A program made the position numbers and the translations under genes. 64,000 bases of DNA, taken from JBKQHQ01 sp052148715 (GTDB lineage: Bacteria > Pseudomonadota > Alphaproteobacteria > Rhizobiales > Xanthobacteraceae). Below, one piece after another: positions 52,755 through 61,314 of the stretch; the stretch's first letter is position 1; each line of letters starts with the position of its first letter. The stretch lies in NCBI GenBank assembly GCA_052148715.1, contig JBKQHQ010000202.1:1-64000 (forward strand). The letters are read 5' to 3'. The notes below the pieces were generated by a model that saw only the letters and a program-made list of their open reading frames with translations, did no database searches and was not told the DNA's origin.

Positions 52755-52964
52755 GGTCACTGTAACAGATCACCATAATGCTTCGCGGCTGCCACATTGA
52801 TGAAGCGCGCAGCTGGCCAACCTCAATAGTCAAATGTCTCCAATATGGCCCAACTCGACCTTCTCAGCCGCGCCGCAGAGCACCAAACGAATTCCATTGC
52901 AAAAATAGGGCGCTGGCAGTGGCAGGCGGTTTCGGGGAGTGCCCTACCAAACGTCGGAGGGAGA

Positions 52965-53765
52965 TCAGAACCTCCAGTTAATCTTCCCCATCACCTCTGC
53001 CGTGTTCAGGCTGAGTGTCTGCGTCGCCGGGGCAAAGACGAACGTGGGAGTCGCGCCTCCACTGCTGATCGCTGCCACCGTGCCGCCATTATAGGTATGG
53101 CTGCCGTACCAAGTGTATCGGCCCTCGACGCCGAGGCTCACGTTATGCCAGAAGGCGTATTCGATGCCGCCGCCGACGGTCGCGCCGCCGAGCGTGGCAG
53201 AGTCGGATGCGCCCGTGCCCGGAAACGTATTGGTCGCAATGAAGTTGGTCCCGACCGAGACGTTAGTCCACGCGGCGCCGCCGGTTGCGTAGATCAGCGT
53301 GCGATCCCATGCGTAACCAATGCGGCCCCGCAGCGACGCCTGCCAGTGGCTCGACGCGGTGAAGAAATCACCCGGGATGAACACCCCCGGGAGCGGCGGG
53401 GGCCCCACCGCCGTCCGGGTTACGTGCCAGTTGTGCGCATCGATGTCGCCTTCGAGGCCGAGCACATAGGGACCGGTCTGCCAGTTGTAGCCCGCCTGCC
53501 CGCCGCCGATGGCCGTGCTTGAGGTCGTGGACGAAAACGGCAACGAGCCTGCAGGGGTGGTGATGCCAAACCCCGTGGCGCCCGCCATATCGGCATGGCC
53601 CGACGAATCGGCCCATTTTCCACCGATGTTACCGCCGATGTAGAAGCCGCTCCAGGTCCACATCGGAGGAGGAGGTGCCTTGTAATACACGGGCAGGTCG
53701 GCGGCGGCTGCGACGGCAGCGCCGGCGAAAGATATCGCAAGACCGATCAGGAGCCTCTTCATCAT
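52965..53765 (-). CDS. Outer-membrane beta-barrel protein, paralogue 4
   Basis: A 266-residue exported barrel. Signal peptide MMKRLLIGLAISFAGAAVAA, then AADLPVYYKAPPPPMWTWSG and FYIGGNIGGKWADSS. Strands include AIGGGQAGYNWQTGPYVLGL, WQASLRGRIGYAWDRTLIYA and GGGIEYAFWHNVSLGVEGRY. It closes with AEVMGKINWRF, a proper C-terminal Phe for BAM recognition. A GAGGG site precedes ATG 53765. It is on the opposite strand from paralogues 1-3. Confidence 0.88.
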   Translation of the reverse strand: MMKRLLIGLAISFAGAAVAAAADLPVYYKAPPPPMWTWSGFYIGGNIGGKWADSSGHADMAGATGFGITTPAGSLPFSSTTSSTAIGGGQAGYNWQTGPYVLGLEGDIDAHNWHVTRTAVGPPPLPGVFIPGDFFTASSHWQASLRGRIGYAWDRTLIYATGGAAWTNVSVGTNFIATNTFPGTGASDSATLGGATVGGGIEYAFWHNVSLGVEGRYTWYGSHTYNGGTVAAISSGGATPTFVFAPATQTLSLNTAEVMGKINWRF

Positions 53766-54526
53766 GCTTCCCTCATAGGGTCGATGGCCCGAAAGCCGAG
53801 ACGGCTGCCGAAATGAGACGAATCACCACAGGCTTGCAGCGCGCTGCGTAGCGACTGGGCCGGCCCGCGGAATCAGTAGTTCCCGCTACATCTCCAAGTA
53901 TCCAACGGGAATTTGCGCCAGCCTTCCGGGTGCTGTTTGTCGTGGTCTGCGAGGGCGCAGGCGCCGCCACCGAGCCGAAAATTCGCGATCGATGGAACTG
54001 GAGTCGACGGCCGCAGGGCCGAAGGAAGCGGCGGCATGGTGGCCGTTCTGGCGCAACCAAGATCGTTTCGGTCGCGGCTCTTCCGGAGCCGTAAACCGCG
54101 ATCAAGGACCTCTCCGGCGGCCTGGCCCTTTCCGCCATTTCCTGGATTATCAGTTACGATATCAGATCGCGGGCGCGACGCGCAGGAATCGGCTATCGAT
54201 ATCTTTTCATGCATCCAAGCGGCAGCGACCTCGCTCTCTCATCGAGCAGGGAAAACTGAAGGTCGTCGTCGACAAGACATATCCGTTTGCGAGAATTTCC
54301 GAAGCGCTGGCCTGCGTCGAAAGGGGACCGGACTTCGCCTCCCCTCCGCATGCCTCCGAAGCTCTTGGTGGCTGCCGCTTCCGGCTTCCCGGTGGTTGTG
54401 GCAGAGTTCCGATCCTCGACTTCTTGGGGGGACCCGATGCGCCATTACGTGCAGCCGCCCGCCGTAGCCTTGCTCGTTACGGCCATACTTGACGAAGAAA
54501 AGCTTACATCAATGCCGTTCCGGCCG
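53766..54526. other. Stretch without an intact gene, holding a dehydrogenase remnant
   Basis: About 760 bp with only short frames of unconvincing composition. The one recognisable element is the alcohol dehydrogenase fragment at 54229-54333. It looks like decayed sequence between the barrel and thioesterase genes. Confidence 0.5.
54229..54333 (+). pseudogene. Remnant of a zinc-type alcohol dehydrogenase/quinone reductase C-terminus
   Basis: The translation LIEQGKLKVVVDKTYPFARI followed by SEALACVERG matches the conserved end of medium-chain dehydrogenases (GKLKxVVDxTYPLxxIxEAHxYVExG). The flanks do not continue the fold, so only about 35 codons survive. Confidence 0.65.
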
Positions 54527-54970
54527 TCAGGCACTGCGCATCGCGAAGGGCACCATCGAGGAGAGGGCGGTCGCGACCAAGGTCTCCCGATCACCGGCGC
54601 GCACCATCACGTCGCACTTGGTGTGGATCAAGCTGCGGCCGGGCTTGAGCACCTCGCCGCGCGCGATCAGCGTGTCGCCGGCGGCCGGCGCCAGGAACGA
54701 GATCCTGTATTCCGCGGTCACCGTGGCTTGGCCTGGCGGCAACAGGGTCGCGGCGGCGGCGCCCGCGGCGTTGTCCGCCATGGCGCCGATGACGCCGCCG
54801 TGCACGGCACCGCCGTGCTGCAAATGGTCGGGGCGAATCCGAAGAACGAGCTCGACCTGGCCCGGCTCGATGCGGTCGAGCCGTGCGCCGAGCGCCACCA
54901 TGAACGGCTGGGCGCTGAACACCTGCTCGATGAAGAGCTTGAAATCGGGATTCTGTGCTTGAAACGCCAT
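54527..54970 (-). CDS. PaaI family hotdog-fold thioesterase
   Basis: A 147-residue acyl-CoA thioesterase. The hotdog signature is HLQHGGAVHGGVIGAMADNA (the family has HGGxxxxLAD), with a central strand ATVTAEYRISFLAPAAGDTL and AHxxx-like IHTKCDVMVRAGDRETLVAT. PaaI-type enzymes release CoA from aryl- or acyl-CoA esters. ATG 54970 is used rather than a TTG two codons upstream. It is isolated among surface-protein genes, so its pathway is unknown; a link to the aryl-CoA genes at 36-40 kb is only a possibility. Confidence 0.83.
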   Translation of the reverse strand: MAFQAQNPDFKLFIEQVFSAQPFMVALGARLDRIEPGQVELVLRIRPDHLQHGGAVHGGVIGAMADNAAGAAAATLLPPGQATVTAEYRISFLAPAAGDTLIARGEVLKPGRSLIHTKCDVMVRAGDRETLVATALSSMVPFAMRSA

Positions 54971-55153
54971 CTGCAAGCAGCCTCGTGCGTCCTTCGGCCG
55001 ATAGCCATGCCATGCCGGTCGCCGGCCTTCAAGCGCACCGGGGCGGCAGGCGGCGCGCTCTGCTGGTCGCTGCGCGTGCTTCCGATCGTTTCGCCCGTGT
55101 GGTAACAGGAGTGCGCTCAGGAGTCCTCAGGGTCGAGGAGCTCACCATGCGCC

Positions 55154-55606
55154 TTGTGGCAGTTTTTGCTTGCGCCTTGGCTGATATCGACTGTCGCCTT
55201 GGCGCAACTGCAGCCCGGCAGCACGGGCGGGACGATCGGCAAGACAAACAAGTCGATCTCCGGAGGCGAGGAGTCATCTCCGCCTTCTGAAGCTCAAGAG
55301 CCCTCTACGGTCAAACGCCGTCCCGTCAGCAAAGGCGGAACCTCGCCGGACGAGGGCGCGAAAGCCGAAAGGGCTTCTGGAAACAAGGTATTTCATAACC
55401 CGACGCTGAACAGCGTCAGGGTCAACTGGTGTTTGACTGGACTTGAGGGATGCGGCCAAGGTGCCGCCACGGCGTTGTGTCAAAGTAAAGGACTGACCCG
55501 TGCGACGGATTTTAAATGGGAGGTCGCGGCCCCAGCCTACGCCCTGGGCGACCACACGACATGCACGGGCTTTTGTGGAGCGTTTACCGTGGTGGCTTGC
55601 GAATAA
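55154..55606 (+). CDS. Small exported Cys-rich protein of unknown function (5' end uncertain)
   Basis: A 150-codon frame. A signal peptide (WQFLLAPWLISTVALAQ) precedes a charged low-complexity linker (about 30-75) and a C-terminal domain with six Cys: NWCLTGLEGCGQGAATALCQ and TTCTGFCGAFTVVACE. The only start in frame is TTG 55154. GAGGAG is spaced for the ATG at 55147, which is in another frame that loses the signal peptide after a few residues. A one-base change just after the start could explain this. The C-terminal pattern (WC..CG..AA..C) occurs in other secreted proteins of unknown function. Confidence 0.6.
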   Translation: MWQFLLAPWLISTVALAQLQPGSTGGTIGKTNKSISGGEESSPPSEAQEPSTVKRRPVSKGGTSPDEGAKAERASGNKVFHNPTLNSVRVNWCLTGLEGCGQGAATALCQSKGLTRATDFKWEVAAPAYALGDHTTCTGFCGAFTVVACE

Positions 55607-55617
55607 GCGCGCGCCGG

Positions 55618-55900
55618 GTCGCCGCTGAAAGAACAGCGAAATAACAGCGGGAAGCCCAGAGACAGAATTTGCCCTCGTGGCTTCGTTTTGTCTTCTGCTA
55701 CCTGCGCTATCAATCCTCGAAAACATAAGTATCGGTTGCTTCAGGTGACGAGGCTCGGTCCAATGCACCAAGCGCGCGGTTGCGGCGTGCGAGGGCGGTG
55801 CGTTCGTATCGGTCAAGTCTGATGAGCTTCGGCAAAAGCCGTGAATAGGCAAGGCCGATCGGCGCCGGGCCGGCGCAGTCGGGCACCCTCGCGTCGTCTG
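55618..55900. repeat. Mosaic repeat R1, copy B (includes the 3' end of the MTTERK-family gene)
   Basis: The left part matches copy A. The right part (about 55690-55900) matches copy C and encodes, on the minus strand, a C-terminal fragment IGLAYSRLLPKLIRLDRYER through ATDTYVFED. That is the last 50-60 codons of the intact gene at 58861-59409, with no gene body beyond it. Confidence 0.8.
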
Positions 55901-55921
55901 ACCTTGGACGAACTATGCGCG

Positions 55922-56713
55922 TCAGAAATGAAAATTGATGCCCGTGCGAAAAATGTTCTCCGTTATTCGACCGGCGGTGAGGAATATTCCGGTCGGGAGA
56001 CTGGGGGTCGTAAACGTTATATCTCCCGTGTCCACAAAGAGATATTCGGCTTTCCAGCTCCAATACCTATTGATACCGTACTCAACCCCTACCCCTGCCG
56101 TCCATGTCGCACGAGACGACGTCCCGCTCAGGAAACCGTTGATCGGTCCGCTTACGGCCGCTGTTGAAACGAAATTGCCGAACGCGACGCCTGCCGTGCC
56201 GTAAACCAGCAACGAGCCCCGGCTATCGACTGGAACTCCGAATCGCACACTCATCGTGCTTAGCCACGGATTCGCGAGCGTTTGGTTGAATGTCTCCGCG
56301 CCAAATGTGAGATTTCTCGTGATATTCGGGCCCGCAGCGCTGGCATCGATTTCGAGGCCAATGACCGCCACGCCGTTTGGCCACCAACTCGGAACTGCCC
56401 AACTATATCCAGCGACGATAGTGCCGGCTATATCCGATCCTCCGATCGTGCTTGGAGCGCCGGCAACCGATAGTGTGGCCACCCCGCGGACCTCTCGGCC
56501 GCCGACCGTGCCGCCAAGATAGAGACCCGTCCAATCGTACAGGACCGGCGGCCCGTTTATATTTAGGTCCGCGGCCGCAGCCTGGGCACCGATGAATATC
56601 GATATGCACGTGATCGCGCCCGCGCAGGCCCCGGTCCACAGCTTGGCACCGCTACTCGCGTGCAAGATCTTCGCATCGTTCCGATCGCCTGTTCGAACGC
56701 ATTGTGCACGCAT
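55922..56713 (-). CDS. Outer-membrane beta-barrel protein, paralogue 5
   Basis: A 263-residue exported barrel, the most divergent of the five. The N-terminus is longer and polar (MRAQCVRTGDRNDAKILHAS) before the hydrophobic segment ACAGAITCISIFIGAQAAAA. Then NINGPPVLYDWTGLYLGGTV, strands VAVIGLEIDASAAG, SVRFGVPVDSRGSLLVYGTA and ATWTAGVGVEYGINRYWSWK, closing ITENIFRTGINFHF with a C-terminal Phe. The atypical signal region may mean the true start is the internal codon nearer the hydrophobic segment. Confidence 0.82.
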   Translation of the reverse strand: MRAQCVRTGDRNDAKILHASSGAKLWTGACAGAITCISIFIGAQAAAADLNINGPPVLYDWTGLYLGGTVGGREVRGVATLSVAGAPSTIGGSDIAGTIVAGYSWAVPSWWPNGVAVIGLEIDASAAGPNITRNLTFGAETFNQTLANPWLSTMSVRFGVPVDSRGSLLVYGTAGVAFGNFVSTAAVSGPINGFLSGTSSRATWTAGVGVEYGINRYWSWKAEYLFVDTGDITFTTPSLPTGIFLTAGRITENIFRTGINFHF

Positions 56714-56778
56714 AGCTGCTTCAACTCCGATTCATCTCTGATGAAATTAAGCCGGCATGTTACATCGACGCTTCCAGA

Positions 56779-58125
56779 CTAAGGGGATGGAGGGATCACA
56801 TGAGATAGCGCCGATCTTAAACCTGCGTCGTCGAGACGATAAATGGCGTTCGTTATCGCGTCTTGCGTCAGTCCATCCGAGGGTGCCGCTTGGCCACAAG
56901 CGGAAAATTCGGTCAATGGAACACCGGTCGACGTCAAAGAAATGGTCACAAAGTTTGTCTCGGTGCGAGTCGATGAAAATAGCGTCGGACCCCCGGCCTT
57001 GGCGCGATCTAGCGTGAACGAAGGGCCGACACTACCGGTTGCCTTTATTATGAAGGTGAACGTTGCGTAATAGACGGGGCCCCACGTCGTAGTCTTCGGT
57101 GCAGCCACAAAACTTATCGGAATTCTTACCTCTTGGCTGTCTCCAGAGTTCGTTGCAGTTACAGTAATGCTGCTGAAACCGGGCGCAGAAGTTGGAATGG
57201 AACACGCCACGAATGCCGCACCTTTGTTATCAAAGGTGAGCCATTTAGGGTCAGTGTGCGCTGGCGGTGTAGCAGGAGGAGGGGGAGGGGGAGGAGGAGG
57301 ATCCCAATTGATAGTTTTGCTGTATTTCGTATTTCCGTTTTGAGGGATCTTATTGAATAGTCTGGGGTCTAGACGAAAGCAAAACGACCCTCCTAGCGGC
57401 CAACGCATCGGGTTCGCGGGGTCAACTTTGGTTAACACCTGACACTTACTATAATCGACAGGAGCAATTCTGTTTCTCTGCGGCTTGGCAAGGAAATATT
57501 TTGCTGCCACCCTACTAGCGATATTTGGTACCGGGCTCTCCACAACTTGTGTCGTTGGGTCGATCAGCGAGCCAAAATTATGAGCGACTGTTGTGTTATA
57601 AAGCCAGTCTCGAATTCCTAGCTTTCCCGAAAGATACTTGCCGTCACTTTGATACTCGGCCCCCTCGTTTAAGTATGCTTGGCGCCGGCTCTCCGGGCAA
57701 AGCTCCGGGTCCGTTAGAAGGCTCTCGAGCACGAGATAATGCTTGGCGTCGCGAAGCGACGTGGCCGTAGAATCAATCGTCCCACCGGCAGCAACGTTAT
57801 AGCTCCCTGCGGTTCCGCCTTTCGGTATGAGCAATCCAGGGATTACCGGCCCAACGAGCGTTACGGATGGACTGACGCTCGCCTCAGCGTCCGTTCTGAG
57901 GCTCGTTTCAATCGACGCTATCCAACCATCGTTACTGCTGAAGTACTTGTCAGCCTCCTTGGGGTCTTTATTCATCCCTTTTATATTCAGTACCGCGGCG
58001 CATAATTCGGACAGAGACGATTTGACAATTTCTCGTTCAATAACATTTGGATTCGGCCCAGGCGGAACCGATGCGCACCCCCCTACAACAAGTGAAGAGA
58101 AGAGAATAATTGCCAAAACACGCAT
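56779..58125 (-). CDS. Lipoprotein of unknown function with poly-proline hinge
   Basis: A 448-residue protein. The lipobox is LVVGGCAS (Cys 17). The N-terminal half (about 30-255) is an alpha/beta region of no known family (SELCAAVLNIKGMNKDPKEA; AKHYLVLESLLTDPELCPES). A run of about nine prolines separates it from a strand-rich C-terminal half (PKWLTFDNKGAAFVACSIPT; SSITVTATNSGDSQEVRIPI) ending in a helical tail. The GC content is low for the window, suggesting acquisition. ATG 58125 begins the signal peptide. Confidence 0.72.
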   Translation of the reverse strand: MRVLAIILFSSLVVGGCASVPPGPNPNVIEREIVKSSLSELCAAVLNIKGMNKDPKEADKYFSSNDGWIASIETSLRTDAEASVSPSVTLVGPVIPGLLIPKGGTAGSYNVAAGGTIDSTATSLRDAKHYLVLESLLTDPELCPESRRQAYLNEGAEYQSDGKYLSGKLGIRDWLYNTTVAHNFGSLIDPTTQVVESPVPNIASRVAAKYFLAKPQRNRIAPVDYSKCQVLTKVDPANPMRWPLGGSFCFRLDPRLFNKIPQNGNTKYSKTINWDPPPPPPPPPATPPAHTDPKWLTFDNKGAAFVACSIPTSAPGFSSITVTATNSGDSQEVRIPISFVAAPKTTTWGPVYYATFTFIIKATGSVGPSFTLDRAKAGGPTLFSSTRTETNFVTISLTSTGVPLTEFSACGQAAPSDGLTQDAITNAIYRLDDAGLRSALSHVIPPSP

Positions 58126-58825
58126 TCTCTGTTGCTCCCGACGGGGACAAAACTAAAACAACTTATCAACAACAACCAAAAGTCGGCGCCTTATTTATCG
58201 TTATCCTTGCAATCCCCACATTTAACACCCATGGCCGTACGGCATCATTTCACCGCCACCTGGAACCCGGCAGGTGGGCTGCCTCCACGATCCGGACGTT
58301 GCGCGCCCGCACCTCTCGCACAGTCAATACCTGAATACCGCGAGCCCGAGCACCGTCGCGCCTTTGTTGGCGACGAGACCGCCTGAGGGGCCGAAGCCGA
58401 AGCTCGGGGCGAACTCGTATTCGAAGCCGGTGTCGACCATCAAGCCGCCGGTCCGCTGGTTGCCAGCCTGGCCGCGGGCGGTACCGACGGCGGCGGAGTC
58501 GTCGTCCCGATGCAGAAAGGCGCCAGCTGCAAATCCAACCGGCATTGCCTGCGCTCGCCGCTGGCGACCGACAATTCCTGCTGGAGGTTTATGACCGTTT
58601 ACGGATTTCATTGGAACGTGCGCGATCGACCGACCGCATGCCATTCATCGCCGGGGCCATGGCGCCCCAATCTCGGCCCGGAGGTTTTGACGAGTGGCCC
58701 GGAGGACTTTCACCTCCGGGCCCTGGCCGGCGTCGCCGCCGGTCTCACGCAACACTCGCTTCCAGGCGGCTCGCTAGGCCTTACCCGGGCCGGACCTGCA
58801 CCGGCTGATCATGCCAGCTTCGCCG
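58126..58825. other. Stretch without an intact gene
   Basis: About 700 bp. A minus-strand frame at 58324-58644 ends EYEFAPSFGFGPSGGLVANK then GATVLGLAVFRY, which looks like the tail of a lost barrel or exported protein, but no start or body is seen. Nothing else was recognised. Confidence 0.4.
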
Positions 58826-59040
58826 GCGCACTTTCGTTTTGTCTTCTGCACCCTGCGCTATCAATCCTCGAAAACATAAGCATCGGTTGTCGCGCGTGAC
58901 GAGGCCCGGTCCAATGCGCAGAGCGCGCGGTTGCGGCGCGCGAGGGCGGTGCGCTCGTATCGATCAAGCCTGATGAGCTTCGGCAAGAGCCGTGCATAGG
59001 CAAGGCCGATCGGCTCCGGACCGGCGCGGTCGGGCAACGA
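58826..59040. repeat. Mosaic repeat R1, copy C (source copy with intact gene)
   Basis: It shares cgttttgtcttctgc, tatcaatcctcgaaaacata and the following 150 bases with copy B at 55618-55900. Here it is the natural 3' end and downstream flank of the intact MTTERK-family gene. Confidence 0.8.
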
Positions 59041-59409
59041 GCTCCCCTGCCCCGGCTGAATGACAGCCAAAAGTCTTTGGAGAGCCATCCAATCCGGCGC
59101 GGTATCGGTTTGATCAGCGCGTGCCTGGTTCAACAACGTGACGCGCGCCGCGCGCACGCGCAGCACCGTCAATTGCGCGAGCGCGGCAATCCGCGCCTGC
59201 GCCAGCCGCTGCGGATCGGTAGCGTCATCGGCGAGCAGGACGGCAAGACGCTCGGCCTGCGGCGCCAGTGCATGGTCGATCGAATAGGCGGCCGACAAAC
59301 CGTGCCGGAGGCTATTGCGGCTCGACCGCGCGCGGCCTTCGGGAGAACGCGGCCCCGTGCTGCGCGCCGCGTTGCGCCGATTGGCGCGGATCTTTCGCTC
59401 GGTGGTCAT
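58861..59409 (-). CDS. Conserved hypothetical protein, MTTERKIRANRRNA family
   Basis: A 182-residue protein. The N-terminus MTTERKIRANRRNAARSTGP continues RSPEGRARSSRNSLRHGLSA, a signature of a family of unknown function that is frequent and often multicopy in Rhizobiales. The rest is helical and Arg/Leu-rich (LTVLRVRAARVTLLNQARAD; LIRLDRYERTALARRNRALC). The basic N-terminus resembles a nucleic-acid-binding or mobile-element-encoded protein, but no catalytic motif is visible. Its ATG overlaps the stop of the upstream gene (ATGA). Its 3' end is the source of repeat R1. Confidence 0.75.
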   Translation of the reverse strand: MTTERKIRANRRNAARSTGPRSPEGRARSSRNSLRHGLSAAYSIDHALAPQAERLAVLLADDATDPQRLAQARIAALAQLTVLRVRAARVTLLNQARADQTDTAPDWMALQRLLAVIQPGQGSSLPDRAGPEPIGLAYARLLPKLIRLDRYERTALARRNRALCALDRASSRATTDAYVFED

Positions 59410-60041
59410 GTGACGCGAAAAGGCGTCAAGCTCTCGATCGCGAGCGGGGCAGGCTCGGCGTCGATCGTCTGGTCGCACTCTCGCCTTGACGCCGAGCTCT
59501 GGCGGTGCGCCTGCAGCTCGCGCGCGATGGCGTTGCGTCGGCGCTCGGCGGAGGTCAGCATGCGCTCCATCTTTTCCAGCTTGTCCGAATGAAGCGCAAA
59601 GGCTTGCCCGACCACCGACTCCGGCGCGAGGCCGTACTTGGCCAAGGTGTCCAAAACCCGCGACCGTCCGGTGACCATTTCGTCGTCCGTATCGGCAAAC
59701 CATTGATCAGCAAGGGGTTCCGAGTTGCGATACCGTTCCGGTGTTGGAAGCACCGTTTTCAAGGTCTGAGCCAGCGCCGGCTTGAACGAAATATCGAGCA
59801 AAGATACGATGGCGCGCCGGATACGCAGAATATCCCAATTCAGGTCGGCCAAATCTCGCACCCATAGCCATTCCCTGATTCCCGAAGGATCATTTTCAAT
59901 GACGAGCTCCGACAGCAACCGGTCGTAGGCATCGCGATTTTCACAGTTCAACACCGGCGGGGTGCCAAACAACTCGCGAATGTGGGGCGGAATGGCCGCC
60001 CGCACCATCTCTCTCGACGTGTGCTTGTCCATGTGTAACAT
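59406..60041 (-). CDS. Conserved hypothetical partner of the MTTERK-family gene
   Basis: A 211-residue, mostly helical protein with no recognised domain. Visible parts: REMVRAAIPPHIRELFGTPP, VIENDPSGIREWLWVRDLAD, LNWDILRIRRAIVSLLDISF and a coiled-coil end LHSDKLEKMERMLTSAERRR. ATG 60041 has GGAG upstream but very close; ATG 60032 is an alternative. The stop overlaps the next gene's ATG, so the two are co-translated and probably work together. Confidence 0.7.
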   Translation of the reverse strand: MLHMDKHTSREMVRAAIPPHIRELFGTPPVLNCENRDAYDRLLSELVIENDPSGIREWLWVRDLADLNWDILRIRRAIVSLLDISFKPALAQTLKTVLPTPERYRNSEPLADQWFADTDDEMVTGRSRVLDTLAKYGLAPESVVGQAFALHSDKLEKMERMLTSAERRRNAIARELQAHRQSSASRRECDQTIDAEPAPLAIESLTPFRVT

Positions 60042-60074
60042 TTCTCCAGTTCGTTGTTCGCGCGGGCGCCAAGG

Positions 60075-60113
60075 TGCCTGCCGAAAAAGCTCGGGCCTGG
60101 CAGGCATTTTTTT
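60075..60113 (+). terminator. Terminator-like hairpin with T-run, plus-strand orientation
   Basis: TGCCTGCC and GGCAGGCA form an 8-bp stem with a 16-base loop followed by seven T. The neighbouring genes on both sides are minus-strand, so it points against them. It could end an antisense or lost plus-strand transcript. Confidence 0.6.
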
Positions 60114-60339
60114 AGAGAGCAAGACGGCCGCCTTCGATCATTCGGCCTTCATCGACCGCCGCGAAGTCGCGCTCTTTGAGCTCCTTGGAAGAAGCAGGGC
60201 CGTCACTGAACAGAAGGCACCCCTCTGCACGGGTCGGAGCGCCGTCTAGGTGCACCACCACATGGGGAAAGTCGACGAGCCGGCGGACCCGAATGGGGCG
60301 GTGTATCAGTTCCACGCCGCAATTAAACTGAGATACCAC
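60112..60339 (-). CDS. Small hypothetical protein
   Basis: A 75-codon frame with GC-rich third positions like real genes of this genome: HRPIRVRRLVDFPHVVVHLD, GAPTRAEGCLLFSDGPASSK and ELKERDFAAVDEGRMIEGGR. The start is GTG 60339 with GGAGG unusually close (1 base); a GTG at 60315 is possible. No family is recognised. It lies upstream of the hypothetical pair with the inverted terminator-like element between. Confidence 0.45.
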   Translation of the reverse strand: MVSQFNCGVELIHRPIRVRRLVDFPHVVVHLDGAPTRAEGCLLFSDGPASSKELKERDFAAVDEGRMIEGGRLAL

Positions 60340-60453
60340 TCCTCCAGCGGGTTAAACGCTGTCGCATGGCGGCGAAGATGAAAAACACGTGCAATCTCAA
60401 GCAGCGATGCTATTTTCAATCTTTGCGTAGTTTTGGATGGGAAGGACCAGCTC

Positions 60454-61314
60454 ATGTCTCGGGGATCGCTCATTTTTCTTATCGTCGTCGCGGTTTTGGC
60501 CTTGGTAGGGATAGTAGCCTTTGTCGGTCGTTGGTGGCCAACTGACCCCGTACTGGCGCTGCCGATCGCAGTAATCGGCGGCGTATTCGTTCTTCTGGTA
60601 ACGCTCGCTCTCGTAGCCGTCGCTTTTGCGTTGCTGGGTTTAGCAGACAAGAGCCAAGCCCTTGCATTACCGGAAGGATCGATTCGAGCAGTCATCGCAC
60701 TTAGCTTGGTGATGCTTTTTACGATCGTTTCGATATTTCTCTACAATAGCTTATCTAATTCCGGCACAATTCAGACTATACACGACTTAACCGATCAGCA
60801 ACAGAAGGAATTCGTAAGTAAGATTCCAAGCGCCAACATTGTATTAGTCCAACCGGTCTCTCAAGACGGTTCGACTAAGTTCACAATCTACTATCAGAAT
60901 AGCAGCCATGCTGCTGAAGACTTTGCAAAACAGCTTCTCGTCCTATTGGGTACCCTCGTAACTGCTGTTGCGAGCTTCTTTTTTGGTGCTAATTCGGTGG
61001 CGGGCGTCGTCGGCAACGCGTCGAAGGTGCAGGCACCGTCACCAATAAAATTAATGGGAACCGACCCTGGTTCGCTGAAGCGCGATGGCTCTGTTCAGGA
61101 TCTTAGAGTATTGGGAGAAAACTTGTCCCAAGTAAATGACATAAGACTTGTTAAAGATGGAGAGACGATTAACATAACCCAGGTCACGTCGGGCGGCTCC
61201 GAGGCCGCAGGCAAAGTCAAAATTGATAACACTCGTCAAGCGGGGAAGTGGGATGTAATCGTGTCAGACGGACAAAACCAAGGAAAATTGCAGAACTATT
61301 TGGAACTGGTGTAA
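60454..61314 (+). CDS. Membrane protein of unknown function with C-terminal Ig/TIG-like domain
   Basis: A 286-residue protein. Transmembrane segments: about 5-25 (LIFLIVVAVLALVGIVAFVG), 36-62 (LPIAVIGGVFVLLVTLALVA), 78-99 (AVIALSLVMLFTIVSIFLYN) and about 165-185 (LVLLGTLVTAVASFFFGANS). Residues about 205-286 are strand-rich (DLRVLGENLSQVNDIRLVKD; WDVIVSDGQNQGKLQNYLEL) and resemble an IPT/TIG immunoglobulin-like domain. ATG 60454 has GGAAGGA upstream. The gene is AT-richer than the chromosome average. No known family; like 43986 and 56779 it looks acquired. Confidence 0.65.
   Translation: MSRGSLIFLIVVAVLALVGIVAFVGRWWPTDPVLALPIAVIGGVFVLLVTLALVAVAFALLGLADKSQALALPEGSIRAVIALSLVMLFTIVSIFLYNSLSNSGTIQTIHDLTDQQQKEFVSKIPSANIVLVQPVSQDGSTKFTIYYQNSSHAAEDFAKQLLVLLGTLVTAVASFFFGANSVAGVVGNASKVQAPSPIKLMGTDPGSLKRDGSVQDLRVLGENLSQVNDIRLVKDGETINITQVTSGGSEAAGKVKIDNTRQAGKWDVIVSDGQNQGKLQNYLELV

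Noticed and set aside
58324..58644. Frame ending in a barrel-like tail (GATVLGLAVFRY)
   Set aside because: No start, no signal peptide and no further strands; reported only as content of an otherwise empty stretch.
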